This document shows positions 8,663 to 21,880 of a stretch of DNA of 64,000 nucleotides, piece after piece; the first letter of the stretch is position 1; every line of letters starts with the position of its first letter. The DNA comes from Lentzea waywayandensis. GTDB taxonomy: Bacteria > Actinomycetota > Actinomycetes > Mycobacteriales > Pseudonocardiaceae. A program made the translations under genes and the position numbers. Under the pieces are notes generated by a model. The model worked only from the letters and a program-made list of their open reading frames with translations, did no database searches and was not told the origin of the DNA. Location: the NCBI RefSeq assembly GCF_900115955.1, contig NZ_FOYL01000004.1, forward strand, positions 744,001-808,000, given 5' to 3'.

Positions 8663-9826
8663 GTGGTGGGCGCGGTCAAGGAAGCGGTCGGGCGTGGGCT
8701 TGGCCGGTGGCGCGGGGCCGCGTTGCCGATCGTCCAAAGTGCCCTGTCCGCTGGGCTTGCCTGGCTTGTGGCGACTTTTGTCATCGGGCACCAGCATCCG
8801 TTTTTCGCGCCGATCGCCGCTGTTGTGTGCCTTGGGGTTTCGCTGGGGCAGCGGTTGCGGCGTGTTGGTGAGCTTGTTGTCGGCGTTTCGGTCGGTGTCG
8901 GTGTCGGGGACGCGCTGATCAGCTGGATTGGCAGCGGGCCCTGGCAGATCGCGCTTGTCGTCGGGCTGGCCATGTCGGCCGCTGTGTTGTTGGACGGCGG
9001 GTCGGTCATCGCGTTGCAGGCTGGGAGCAGCGCTGTTCTCGTGGCCACGTTGCTGCCGCCCAGCGCTGGTGGTGGGTTCGATCGGATGATCGACGCGTTG
9101 ACCGGCGGGCTCGTCGGGTTGGCTGTGGCGGCGCTCATCCCGGCCAACCCCGTCACGGTGGCGCAGCGGCAGTTGAAGGCGCTCACGAACACGCTGAGCT
9201 TGGCGTTGCGGAACCTCGCGGAGGCCCTGGAGGAGAAGGACTCGGTCAAGGCCGCTGGGGTGCTTGCCGAGTTGCGGACCAGCCAGTCGACGATCGACGA
9301 CTACAAGTCGGCGTTGCAGACCGGGAGTGAGATCGCGCGGATCGCGCCCATTCGGTGGCGGTCCAAGGACGAGCTCAAGCGGTATCAGGCTGCTGCCGGG
9401 CCGGTGGACTACGCGATTCGGAACACTCGGGTGCTCGCGCGGCGGGCGATGGCGGCGTTGAAGGCCGACGAGGGGATTCCGGACGGGGTGCCGGACGTGC
9501 TCAAGGACTACGCGGACGCCGTGGACTGCCTGAAGGGTGAGTTGGAGAAGGGGCAGGAGCCCAAGAAGACTCGGGAGGCCGTGCGGGACGCCGCGCGGGT
9601 GCTGACCGCGCGGCGTCTCGGCGGGGACGGGTTCTCGTCCAAGGTCGTGCTGGCGCAGATCCGGAGTGTCGCGGTGGACCTGCTGCAGGCGACCGGGCTG
9701 AACCGGAGTGAGGCGATGGAGGCGTTGCCGCCTCTCAGCCCTCCGGCCGGTTCAACAGGCCCAGCAGAAGAGAGTGCACCTGTTCGTGATCGCGAGGATC
9801 AGACAGGACGCACGAAGCACCCGTGA
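8663..9826 (+). CDS. FUSC / aromatic-acid-exporter-like membrane protein
   Basis: 387 residues. The N-terminal half has about six membrane segments in the FUSC pattern: ALSAGLAWLVATFVIGHQHPFFAPIAAVVCLG, then the sequence LGQRLRRVGELVVGVSVGVGVGD, a typical FUSC motif region. The C-terminal half is a charged helical cytosolic domain (AEALEEKDSVKAAG, ELRTSQSTIDDYKSAL). Relatives export aromatic acids or are uncharacterised (family knowledge). GTG start at 8663; a GGGCGGGG stretch is just upstream. Codon use is richer in T-ending codons than most neighbours. Its last 92 bases overlap the convergent small gene. Confidence 0.8.
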   Translation: MVGAVKEAVGRGLGRWRGAALPIVQSALSAGLAWLVATFVIGHQHPFFAPIAAVVCLGVSLGQRLRRVGELVVGVSVGVGVGDALISWIGSGPWQIALVVGLAMSAAVLLDGGSVIALQAGSSAVLVATLLPPSAGGGFDRMIDALTGGLVGLAVAALIPANPVTVAQRQLKALTNTLSLALRNLAEALEEKDSVKAAGVLAELRTSQSTIDDYKSALQTGSEIARIAPIRWRSKDELKRYQAAAGPVDYAIRNTRVLARRAMAALKADEGIPDGVPDVLKDYADAVDCLKGELEKGQEPKKTREAVRDAARVLTARRLGGDGFSSKVVLAQIRSVAVDLLQATGLNRSEAMEALPPLSPPAGSTGPAEESAPVRDREDQTGRTKHP

Positions 9827-9986
9827 TCGCGTACCACTCTTCCGCGCCCTCGTAGCGGACCAGTGCGCGGAGCTTTCCGTCGTCGGAGAGTTCTGTGCAC
9901 AGTTCCAGGTCGCCTGTCACGACGCCGACCTCGTCGGTCATCACGCCGCCTGGGCCCGCTACGAACAGCGCGGAGAGTGAGGCCAT
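9735..9986 (-). CDS. Small conserved actinobacterial protein, unknown function
   Basis: 83 residues. The core (TDEVGVVTGDLELC, LSDDGKLRALVRYEGAEEWYAITG, LSDPRDHEQVHSLLLGLL) has the look of a small beta-barrel followed by a helix and resembles short hypothetical proteins in actinomycetes, but I cannot name a family. The ATG at 9986 forms TGATG with the stop of the upstream HNH gene, which suggests translational coupling; an internal ATG at 9941 is an alternative. Overlaps the FUSC gene's 3' end by 92 bases on the opposite strand. Confidence 0.6.
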   Translation of the reverse strand: MASLSALFVAGPGGVMTDEVGVVTGDLELCTELSDDGKLRALVRYEGAEEWYAITGASCVLSDPRDHEQVHSLLLGLLNRPEG

Positions 9987-10615
9987 CAGCAGGTACCGAG
10001 CATGCTTGTCAACGCCGCCTTTTCAGCCGAGTCCAGTTTGAGGTTGTACCGGTACTTGGTGTGTACCCACATTTTGGCGTACGTGCAGTAGTAGGACGTC
10101 AGCGGCGGCTTCCAGGTGCCGGGGTCCTGGTCGCCCTTGGACTGGTTGACGTTGTCGGTCACCGCGATGAGCTGCGGGCCCGACATGTCGTTGGCGAACG
10201 CCTGGCGCTGCGGCGTGGTCCAGCTGCTCGCTCCTGACCTCCAGGCCTGCGCCAGCGGCACGATGTGGTCGATGTCCACGTCGGAGGCCGCGGTCCACGT
10301 CGCGCCGTCGTACGGCGAGAACCAGCGGCCCGACGTGGCGGCGCACGACGAGTTGGTCACCACGTTCGTGCCGTCGCGCTTCAGCACGGCCTCGCGGGTG
10401 TTGCAGGTTCCCGACTGGGTGATCCAGTGCGGGAACAGGTCGCGTGAATAGCCCGTCATCGAGCCCTCGGTGGCGACCGTCAGGCCGGCCAATTCGGACT
10501 TCGCGGTGGCGGCGCTGGGGATGTTCGGCGGTGTCGCGAGTGCAGGGGAAACAAAACCAATGGTGAGAGCTGCTGCGGCAACTAAAACACCAATGGTTTG
10601 GTTAACTTTTGACAT
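9986..10615 (-). CDS. Secreted HNH nuclease (DUF1524 family)
   Basis: 209 residues with a Sec signal peptide (basic SKVNQ, hydrophobic VLVAAAALTIGFVSP, ALA-T cleavage site near residue 27). The mature part has the DUF1524/HNH pattern: TCNTREAVLKRDG, DIDHIVPLAQAWRSGA with the catalytic His, FANDMSGPQLIAV and NQSKGDQDPGTW. Such enzymes are exported non-specific nucleases in actinomycetes, probably used for nutrient DNA or RNA. Two Cys pairs (TCN with SSC, and YYC with GTC) may form disulfides. It is followed by the small 83-residue gene with overlapping stop and start codons. Confidence 0.9.
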   Translation of the reverse strand: MSKVNQTIGVLVAAAALTIGFVSPALATPPNIPSAATAKSELAGLTVATEGSMTGYSRDLFPHWITQSGTCNTREAVLKRDGTNVVTNSSCAATSGRWFSPYDGATWTAASDVDIDHIVPLAQAWRSGASSWTTPQRQAFANDMSGPQLIAVTDNVNQSKGDQDPGTWKPPLTSYYCTYAKMWVHTKYRYNLKLDSAEKAALTSMLGTC

Positions 10616-10720
10616 CGTCCCGACCTTCCTTGTTGGAAAGTGATCGGGACCTACCCTCAGTCACATTATGAAATTAGGCAATGCCTTCGTGTGACACTCA
10701 AGTGAATGACAGGCGCACGC

Positions 10721-15106
<4,386 letters not shown>

Positions 15107-15183
15107 GCCTGCATGTTGATCGTCGCGGGCCGTGCTGTCACTAAGCCGTTGGCGGGAAATATGTCCGTGTGGGGAACATCTCC

Positions 15184-15219
15184 ATGTCCGACGCATTTTC
15201 ACGATTTGGGCGTCGTTGA
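15184..15219 (+). CDS. Possible 11-residue leader peptide before ssuC
   Basis: ATG...TGA encodes MSDAFSRFGRR, with GGGGAA eight bases upstream of the ATG, ending 32 bases before ssuC. A CGACGC/GCGTCG hairpin (15189-15194 with 15210-15215) lies wholly inside it, so translation would melt the hairpin. Sulfur operons of actinobacteria can have small upstream reading frames, but this one has no Cys codon. Weak call. Confidence 0.2.
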   Translation: MSDAFSRFGRR

Positions 15220-15251
15220 CTCATCTCGTGGGCTCGCCTGTACTTCCGCCC

Positions 15252-16061
15252 ATGACCTTGTCCATAGCGGGAGTGGCCGCGCGGCCGAAAACCGCGACGC
15301 CTTCGCAGGCGCGGAAGTTCAAGCTGCCGCTGCGCTGGATCAGCCCGGTCGCGCTGGTCCTGCTGTGGCAACTGGCCAGCTCAACGGGTGTGCTGTCGCC
15401 CGACAAACTCGCTTCTCCGCTCACCGTCGCGCAGTCCGCCGGTGAGCTCATCGCGGACGGCCAATTGGGCGAAGCGTTCGCGGTGTCGATCGGACGCGTT
15501 TTCTTCGGATTCCTTATAGGCGGCTTTGCCGGTGTTGTTCTGGGGCTTGCCTCCGGCCTTTCCCGCTGGGGCGAGACATTGCTGGACCCGCCGGTGCAGA
15601 TGTTGCGGACGCTGCCGCACCTCGGCCTGATCCCTCTGTTCATCCTCTGGTTCGGCATCGGCGAGGAGCCCAAGCTCGCGCTGGTCGCGGCCGGGGTGGC
15701 GTTCCCGCTCTACCTCAACCTGCACGCCGGGATCCGGCAGACCGATCCCGGCCTGGTCGAGGCCGCGCGCGTGCTCGGCTACAGCAGGATCGAACGGGTC
15801 GTGCACGTCGTGCTGCCGTCCGCCGTGCCGCAAACCCTGGTGGGGCTGCGGATCGCGTTCGGCACCGCCTGGTTGTCGCTGATCGTCGCCGAGCAGGTCA
15901 ACGCCGACGCCGGCCTCGGCTTCCTGATCAACAACGCCCGTGAGTTCCTCCGCACCGACGTCGTGGTCGTCGGCCTCGTGGTCTACGCGCTGCTCGGCCT
16001 GACGACGGACGCCCTGGTGCGGTTGCTGGAAAGGAGGATCCTGCGATGGCGAGCGCGGTGA
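15252..16061 (+). CDS. ssuC: Aliphatic sulfonate ABC transporter permease
   Basis: 269 residues, family length. Five or six membrane helices (VALVLLWQLASSTG, VSIGRVFFGFLIGGFAGVVLGLASGLS, LGLIPLFILWFGIG) and the permease EAA-loop GLVEAARVLGYSRIERVVHVVLPSAVPQ, which contacts the ATPase. Together with SsuB and SsuA it imports alkanesulfonates for use as sulfur source; SsuD is the linked monooxygenase, which supports sulfonates over taurine or nitrate. First gene of a tight four-gene operon; overlaps ssuB by 16 bases. The ATG at 15252 is preferred to an upstream GTG because the added residues are not membrane-like. Confidence 0.9.
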   Translation: MTLSIAGVAARPKTATPSQARKFKLPLRWISPVALVLLWQLASSTGVLSPDKLASPLTVAQSAGELIADGQLGEAFAVSIGRVFFGFLIGGFAGVVLGLASGLSRWGETLLDPPVQMLRTLPHLGLIPLFILWFGIGEEPKLALVAAGVAFPLYLNLHAGIRQTDPGLVEAARVLGYSRIERVVHVVLPSAVPQTLVGLRIAFGTAWLSLIVAEQVNADAGLGFLINNAREFLRTDVVVVGLVVYALLGLTTDALVRLLERRILRWRAR

Positions 16062-16747
16062 GTGTGCGCGGGTTGCGCAAGGCGTTCGGTCCGCGGACCG
16101 TGCTGGACGGCATCGACCTGGAGGTCCAGCCGGGCGAGTTCGTGGCGTTGCTCGGCCGCAGCGGCTGCGGCAAGTCGACGTTGCTGCGCATCCTCGCCGG
16201 CCTGGACCGCGAGGTCGAAGGCCAGGCAGAGGTTCCCGGCACGGTGTCGATCGCGTTCCAGCAGCCGCGTCTGCTGCCGTGGCGCAAGGTCTGGCGGAAC
16301 ATCTCGCTGGGCCTGCACAAGCCGGACGGCCGCGCGGTTGCGTTGAAGGCGCTGGAAGAAGTGCGGCTGACCGACCACGCCGACGCGTGGCCGCTGACGT
16401 TGTCCGGCGGTGAGGCGCAACGGGTCTCGCTCGCTCGGGCGTTGGTGCGCGAGCCGGACGTGCTGCTGCTGGACGAACCGTTCGGCGCGCTGGACGCGTT
16501 GACCCGGCTCGCCATGCACCACCTGGTGGAAGACCTGTGGACCAGGCACAAGCCCGCCGTGCTGCTCGTGACGCACGACGTCGACGAGGCGTTGCTGCTG
16601 GCCGACCGGATCCTCGTGCTCGACGAGGGCCGGATCGTCGCCACGCACCACGTCGACCTGCCCCGCCCGCGCCGCCGGGCCTCCGTTGTGGAGCAACGCA
16701 CCCGCGTGCTCGCCGATCTGGGAGTGGACGTTGAAGAAGCTGCCTGA
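16046..16747 (+). CDS. ssuB: Aliphatic sulfonate ABC transporter ATP-binding protein
   Basis: 233 residues. Walker A GRSGCGKST (37-45), Q-loop in AFQQPRLLPW, signature LSGGEAQR, Walker B VLLLDEPF, D-loop GALDALTR and the switch His in LLVTHDVDEA are intact. The LLPW after the Q-loop is typical of SsuB/TauB-type ATPases. AGGAGG lies upstream inside ssuC. Energises the SsuC permease at the membrane's inner face. Overlaps ssuA by 17 bases. Confidence 0.93.
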   Translation: MASAVSVRGLRKAFGPRTVLDGIDLEVQPGEFVALLGRSGCGKSTLLRILAGLDREVEGQAEVPGTVSIAFQQPRLLPWRKVWRNISLGLHKPDGRAVALKALEEVRLTDHADAWPLTLSGGEAQRVSLARALVREPDVLLLDEPFGALDALTRLAMHHLVEDLWTRHKPAVLLVTHDVDEALLLADRILVLDEGRIVATHHVDLPRPRRRASVVEQRTRVLADLGVDVEEAA

Positions 16748-17705
16748 CCGAAAGCTGCTCGCCCTTCTCGCCGCGATCCTCTTCGCCACCGGGTGCTCGA
16801 CGGCCGCGCAGTCCCAGGACACCCCGGCCGGCGACGTCGTGCTCAAGGTCGGCGACCAGAAGGGCGGCGCGAAGTCGGTGCTGACCGCCGCCGGTCTGCT
16901 CGACGACTTCCCGTACAAGATCGAGTGGTCGACGTTCACCTCCGGCCCGCCCCTGCTCGAAGCCGCTTCCGCCGGCGCGATCGACGTCGGCGCGGTCGGC
17001 AACACACCGCCGATCTTCGCCGCCGCCGCGAACGCCAAGATCGCCGCGGTCGGCGTGTCCAAGGGCCAGGTCGAGGCGGACGCGATCCTCGTCCCGGAGA
17101 ACTCGCCGTTGAAGTCGGTCGGCGACCTCAAGGGCAAGAACATCGCCGTGGCCAAGGGAAGTTCCGCGCACGGCCAGATCCTGCTGACGTTGCGTTCGGC
17201 CGGTCTCACGACCAAGGACGTCACGCTGAACTTCCTGCAGCCCGCCGACGCGTACGGCGCGTTCACGCAGGGCAAGGTCGACGCGTGGGCGATCTGGGAC
17301 CCCTACACCGCGCAGGCGCAGCAGGAGGCCAAGGCGCGCGTGCTCACCACCGGTGAGGGCAGGTCGAACGGTTACGGCTTCAACGTCGCCGGCAAGAAGG
17401 CCTTGGACGACAAGGGGAAGAACGCCGCGCTCAAGGAGTACCTGATCCGGTACTACAAGGCGCAGAAGTGGGCCGACACGCACCGCGAGGAGTGGGCGAA
17501 GGCGTGGGCGGCCGAGACGGGCCTGAAGTACGAGGTGGCGCTCGCCGCGGTGCAGCGCAACGGCGACCAGGTCGTGAAGCTGGACGACACGGTGATCAAG
17601 TCCGAACAGGAGCTCGCGGACGCGTTCACCGAGGACAAGACGCTGCCGGGCAAGGTCGACTTCGCGAAGTTCGTCGACACGAGGTTCCAGGGAGATCTCG
17701 CATGA
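16731..17705 (+). CDS. ssuA: Aliphatic sulfonate-binding lipoprotein
   Basis: 324 residues from a TTG at 16731, with GGAG six bases upstream. The N-terminus is a lipoprotein signal (KKLPDRK, hydrophobic LLALLAAILFATG, lipidated C22). The mature protein has the SsuA/TauA type fold: KVGDQKGGAKSVL, the EWSTFTSGPPLLEAASAGAIDVGAVGNTPP block and WAIWDPYTA. It captures sulfonates outside the membrane for SsuBC. A GTG/ATG start further up (16686) would bury the signal peptide. Stop codon overlaps the ssuD start as ATGA. Confidence 0.92.
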   Translation: MKKLPDRKLLALLAAILFATGCSTAAQSQDTPAGDVVLKVGDQKGGAKSVLTAAGLLDDFPYKIEWSTFTSGPPLLEAASAGAIDVGAVGNTPPIFAAAANAKIAAVGVSKGQVEADAILVPENSPLKSVGDLKGKNIAVAKGSSAHGQILLTLRSAGLTTKDVTLNFLQPADAYGAFTQGKVDAWAIWDPYTAQAQQEAKARVLTTGEGRSNGYGFNVAGKKALDDKGKNAALKEYLIRYYKAQKWADTHREEWAKAWAAETGLKYEVALAAVQRNGDQVVKLDDTVIKSEQELADAFTEDKTLPGKVDFAKFVDTRFQGDLA

Positions 17706-18826
17706 GCATCACGCTGCACTGGTTCCTGCCGACCTCCGGTGACGGCCGCACGGTCGTGGAGCACTTCCACGCCAACCGCGCGCCCGCTGCCGGGGCACGC
17801 CGTGAGCCGGACATCGACTACCTGGCGCAGATCGCGCGCACGGCCGAGCAGGTCGGGTTCACCGGTGTGCTCACGCCGACCGGCACGTGGTGCGAGGACG
17901 CCTGGCTGACCACGGCCGCGTTGATCGCGCAGACCAAGACGCTCAAGTTCCTCGTCGCGTTCCGGCCGGGCGTGCTCTCGCCGACGCTGGCCGCGCAGAT
18001 GGCCTCGACGTACCAGCGGATCTCGCGCGGACGGTTGCTGCTCAACGTGGTGACCGGCGGAGATTCCGTTGAGCAGCAACGGTTCGGCGACTGGCTCGAC
18101 AAGGACCAGCGCTACGAGCGCACCGACGAGTTCCTTCAGGTCGTGCGCGGCATCTGGACCGGGAAGCCGTACACGTTCCAGGGCAGGCACTACCAGGTGC
18201 AGGACGCCACGCTGCTGGCCGCGCCGGACCCCGTTCCGCCGATCTACTTCGGTGGCTCCTCCGACGCCGCGCTGCCGGTCGCGGCCGCCCGCGCCGACGT
18301 CTACCTGACCTGGGGCGAACCTCCTGCCGACGTCGCGGAGAAGATCGCGCGGGTGCGGGCGCTGACCGATCGCCCGATCCGGTTCGGCATCCGGCTGCAC
18401 ACGATCAGCCGGGACACGTCGGCGGAGGCGTGGGCGTCCGCCTCGAAGCTGCTCGACGCGCTGGACCCGGCCGTGGTCGCGAAGGCCCAGGAACAGCTGG
18501 GCGCGTCGGAATCCGTTGGCCAGCAACGGATGTTGGCGCTGCACGGCGGAGATCTCAGCCGTGGCGTTCGCGGGCTGGAGATCTATCCGAACCTGTGGGC
18601 CGGTGTCGGACTCGTGCGTGGTGGCGCGGGAACTGCGTTGGTGGGGTCGCACTCCGAGGTCGCGGATCTCGTCGAGGAGTACCACTCCATCGGGATCGAC
18701 GAGTTCGTGCTGTCCGGCTACCCGCACTTGGAAGAGGCCTACTGGTTCGGCGAGGGCGTGCGGCCCCTGCTCAAGCAGCGTGGGCTGCTCGACGGGGACC
18801 GCACGCTCGCACTGGCTAGCGCTTGA
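17702..18826 (+). CDS. ssuD: FMNH2-dependent alkanesulfonate monooxygenase
   Basis: 374 residues, typical size. MSITLHWFLPTSGDGR, GFTGVLTPTGTWCEDAW (with the conserved Cys), LKFLVAFRPGVLSPT, NVVTGGDSVEQQRFGDWL and YFGGSSDAA are SsuD hallmarks of the bacterial luciferase-like fold. It releases sulfite from alkanesulfonates, needing reduced FMN; no ssuE-type reductase gene is in the window, so another flavin reductase must serve. Translationally coupled to ssuA. Its 3' end overlaps the convergent phosphodiesterase gene by 11 bases. Confidence 0.93.
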   Translation: MSITLHWFLPTSGDGRTVVEHFHANRAPAAGARREPDIDYLAQIARTAEQVGFTGVLTPTGTWCEDAWLTTAALIAQTKTLKFLVAFRPGVLSPTLAAQMASTYQRISRGRLLLNVVTGGDSVEQQRFGDWLDKDQRYERTDEFLQVVRGIWTGKPYTFQGRHYQVQDATLLAAPDPVPPIYFGGSSDAALPVAAARADVYLTWGEPPADVAEKIARVRALTDRPIRFGIRLHTISRDTSAEAWASASKLLDALDPAVVAKAQEQLGASESVGQQRMLALHGGDLSRGVRGLEIYPNLWAGVGLVRGGAGTALVGSHSEVADLVEEYHSIGIDEFVLSGYPHLEEAYWFGEGVRPLLKQRGLLDGDRTLALASA

Positions 18827-19898
18827 CCTTGGCCTCGACGGCCGTGTCGGGGTTGTCCGCGAACACGCCGTCGATGCCCTGCTTGAAGAACAGGTCGTAC
18901 TCCTCGAAGGCCCGGCCGTACGCGGCCGGGTCGGTCGAGGACCGGAAGTCCGCGGGCAGGAACGAGTTCTCGTTGCGGAACGTCCAGGAGTGCACGATCA
19001 GGCCGGCCTTGTGGGCGTCCTTCACGACCGTGGTCGGCGCCTTCAGGAACCCGCCCGCGTCGCGCGGGATGATGATGTCCTTGGTGAGGCCGACGCCGTC
19101 CGCGTAGGAGCGGACCTCACGCAGACCGGCCGGGGTGACCAGGTCGGCGTAGGTGCGCTTGTCGCCCGCCGCGATGAAGTCGTACGGCGCACCGGAACCG
19201 TTGACCAGCTGCACGATCGGCACGCGCAGCGACCTGTTGAGCTCCTTGAGGTTCGCGACCTCGAACGACTGCACGTAGACCTTGGCGCTACCGCGGTTCA
19301 GGCCGTTGCGGTTGAGCAGGTCGACGAGCTTCGGCTCCAGGGCGAGACCGATCGACTTGAAGTACGTCGGGTGCTTGGTCTCCGGGTAGATGCCGATCTC
19401 GCGGTGCAGCTCGCGGGACAGGCGCTTCGAGAGGTCGATGACCTCCTGCAGCGTCGGAATCTCGAACCGGCCGTCGTAGAGGGTGTTGCGCGGGCGGATC
19501 GCCGGGATGCGTTCCTTGGCGCGCAACGTCTTCAGCTCGGCGAGCGTGAAGTCCTCGGTGAACCAGCCGGTGACGGCGACACCGTCGATGGTCTTGGTCT
19601 TCTTGCGGTCGGCGAACTGAGGCACGGTGGCGACGTCGGTCGTGCCGCCGATCTCGTTCTCGTGCCGGGCGACCAGCTTGCCGTCCTTGGTGGGCACCAG
19701 GTCGGGCTCGATGAAGTCGGCGCCCATGCGTGCCGCGAGCTCGTACGCCGCGAGCGTGTGCTCGGGCCGGTACGCCGACGCGCCACGGTGCCCGATGACG
19801 ATCGGACCCTTGTCGTCGTGTGCCGAGGCGGAGGGCAGCGACGCCACCACCGCACCCGCGAACACGAGGACCACGGCGGCAAGACCTCTCCGGTACAT
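18816..19898 (-). CDS. Secreted glycerophosphodiester phosphodiesterase
   Basis: 360 residues, GlpQ-size. A signal peptide (YRRGLAAVVLVFAGAVVASLPSASA) precedes GPIVIGHRGASAYRPEHTLAAY with the catalytic His-Arg, then GADFIEPDLVPTKDG with the Glu-Pro-Asp metal site and ARHENEI with the second His. It hydrolyses glycerophosphodiesters to glycerol 3-phosphate plus alcohol, outside the membrane, releasing phosphate and carbon. GGGGAGGT lies nine bases before the ATG at 19898. Overlaps ssuD convergently by 11 bases. Confidence 0.93.
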   Translation of the reverse strand: MYRRGLAAVVLVFAGAVVASLPSASAHDDKGPIVIGHRGASAYRPEHTLAAYELAARMGADFIEPDLVPTKDGKLVARHENEIGGTTDVATVPQFADRKKTKTIDGVAVTGWFTEDFTLAELKTLRAKERIPAIRPRNTLYDGRFEIPTLQEVIDLSKRLSRELHREIGIYPETKHPTYFKSIGLALEPKLVDLLNRNGLNRGSAKVYVQSFEVANLKELNRSLRVPIVQLVNGSGAPYDFIAAGDKRTYADLVTPAGLREVRSYADGVGLTKDIIIPRDAGGFLKAPTTVVKDAHKAGLIVHSWTFRNENSFLPADFRSSTDPAAYGRAFEEYDLFFKQGIDGVFADNPDTAVEAKVKR

Positions 19899-19964
19899 CG
19901 TTCGACCTCCCCTTTTCGGTTGAGAGCGCACCCAAGCATCGCAACACGAAAAGCAGGTGAACGG

Positions 19965-21536
19965 TTACTCACGAGAAAGTGCCGCTTCCTCCAGGTCCAG
20001 CTCCCGCATGACCCGGAACAGCACCTCGTCGTCGATCTCGCCGTTGTCCCTGGCCTTGACGAACTCGTCGCGCTCGGCGCTGAGCATCAGCCTGCGCAGC
20101 CTGCGGTAGGCGGCCGCCGGGCTCTCCTGCTCCTGGCGCCCGAGCCGTTCCCACGCGGCGTTGCCCCGGTGCTCGGCAAGCGATCGCAGCTGGTCGCGGA
20201 CGTGGTCGGGGACGTCCTCGATCTCCTCGTCCAGCCTGGTCACCGCCGCCTGCGCGGCCCGGTGCTGCACCTGAGCCTCGGCCAGCGCGTCCTCGCGGGC
20301 GTCGTCGCCCTCGAAGCCGATCTTGTTGATCACCCACGGCAACGTCATGCCCTGCAACAGCAGCGTGCTGATCGTCACGATGAACGCGCAGAACACGATG
20401 ATGTCGCGTCCCGGTACCTCCGGCGGGATCGCCGCGGCGGCGGCGAGCGTGACCACGCCGCGCATGCCCGCCTAGGCGATCACGGTGACCTGGCCCAGGT
20501 GCGGCGTGCCCTCGCGTTCCCGCCTGCGTTTGGACGTGTAGATCGGGATGTAGGAGGCCGGGTACATCCAGATGAACCGCGCCGCGATCGCCGCGAACAC
20601 CACCGCGGCCGCCCCGAGCAGCAGGCTCGCGTTCAGGTCGACGTCGCTGATGATCGACGAGACCTGAAGGCCGATGAGCGCGAAGACGAACGACTCCAGC
20701 AGCACGTCCGCCGACCGCCACACGGCCGCGTCCTGAAGCCGCGTCGAGTACTTGCCGCGCGGCGAGTTGTGGCCGACGTAGAGGCCGGCGACGACGACCG
20801 CGAGCACCCCGGAGAACTGGATGCCGAACCCGTGCAGGCCCTCTTCCGCGAGCAGGTAGGCGCCGAACGGCACGAGCAGGCCGAGCGCGCTCTCCAGCAC
20901 TCCCTCGCAGAGCCGTTTGCGCAGGTACCTGACCACCACGCCGACGAGCAGCCCGACCGCGATGCCGCCCGCGGTGATGTACAGGAACATCCAGATGCTC
21001 GCGACCGGATGCATGGCCGTGCCCACCGCGGCCGCCACCGCGACCTTGAACGCAGTGAGCGCCGTGGCGTCGTTGATCAGGCTCTCGCCGACCAGCAGCG
21101 TCATCGCCCGGCGTTGCAGACCCAGCTTGCGGCCGATCGCGACCGCGGCGACCGCGTCCGGCGGCGCCACGACCGCGCCCAGCACGAGCGCGGCGGCGAA
21201 CGGCAGGTCCGGGAAGACCAGGCTCGCCGTGACCCCGACCAGCAGCGTCGTGAACAGCACCAGCCCGACCGCGAGCAGCCCGATCGGCCGCAGGTTCGCG
21301 CGGATGTTGAGGTACGAGCTGTCCAGCGCGGCGCTGTAGAGCAGCGGCGGCAGCACCAGCACCAGGATCAGGTGGGGATCGAGCTGGAACTCCGGCACGC
21401 CCGGTATGAACGAGACCACCAGACCGACGGCGACCAGCACCAGCGGCGCCGGCCAGTTCAGGCGGCGGGCGAGGGACGTGACGATCAACGCCCCGAGGAG
21501 CAGCAGCAGTAGTTCAGGCCCGTGCATGCCGCTCAT
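19965..21536 (-). pseudogene. CPA1-type Na+/H+ antiporter interrupted by an internal amber codon
   Basis: Two parts in the same frame make one antiporter of 523 codons. The first (21536 to 20472) has the membrane domain with VLPPLLYSAALDSS, VVAPPDAVAAVAIGRKLGL and LLVGESLINDATAL, ending in GQVTVIA. Then comes TAG (complement 20472-20474) and at once AGMRGVVTLAAAAAIPPEV, the next conserved CPA1 motif. Relatives have Trp at this spot (WAG-RG), so TGG to TAG is the likely change. The rest has the last helices and a cytosolic coiled tail. A reinitiation ATG lies at 20465. It may be a real nonsense mutation, a sequencing error or amber readthrough. Divergent from the UBP zinc finger gene. Confidence 0.88.
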
Positions 21537-21556
21537 TCTGCGTAATGATGGAAGCC

Positions 21557-21817
21557 ATGACCTGTCCGCACGTCGAAGCGCTGCCTCAGTCGGTGGAACC
21601 GGAGTCGACCGAGGGCTGCGTCGACTGCCTCGCTCTGGGCGAGCGCAACTGGGCTCATCTGCGGATGTGTCTGTCCTGCGGGCACGTGGCGTGCTGCGAC
21701 TCGAGTCCCCACAGGCACGCGACGGCGCACTTCGGCTCGTCCCAGCATCCGGTCATGCGCTCGTTCGAGCCGGGCGAGAACTGGCGCTGGTGCTATGTGG
21801 ACAGTGCCATCGTGTGA
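21557..21817 (+). CDS. UBP-type zinc finger protein
   Basis: 86 residues. The zf-UBP pattern is complete: CPHV, GCVDCLALGERNWAHLRMCLSCGHVACCDSSPHRHATAHF and a C-terminal WRWCYVD, with the Cys/His zinc ligands. In eukaryotes this domain binds the C-terminus of ubiquitin; in actinobacteria it is often adjacent or fused to Na+/H+ antiporters, as is the case here (the antiporter diverges from it), where its role is unknown. ATG at 21557 matches the family start; an earlier ATG at 21545 is possible. Confidence 0.88.
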   Translation: MTCPHVEALPQSVEPESTEGCVDCLALGERNWAHLRMCLSCGHVACCDSSPHRHATAHFGSSQHPVMRSFEPGENWRWCYVDSAIV

Positions 21818-21880
21818 CCTCGCTCCGAGTCTTTGCAGTTCCTTTGGATTGATCCCCTGGGGCTGTGATCGGCCCCACAG

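Noticed and set aside
15107..15251. A SAM riboswitch or similar before ssuC
   Set aside because: I could not find the conserved core of any known riboswitch; only a weak leader peptide and small hairpin are visible.
19965..20465. Downstream half of the antiporter as an independent gene
   Set aside because: It starts in the middle of a conserved membrane motif and has no ribosome site; same frame as the upstream half.
18516..21512. A 998-codon open frame on the + strand
   Set aside because: It is antisense to the phosphodiesterase and antiporter genes. No motif; explained by GC-rich third positions.
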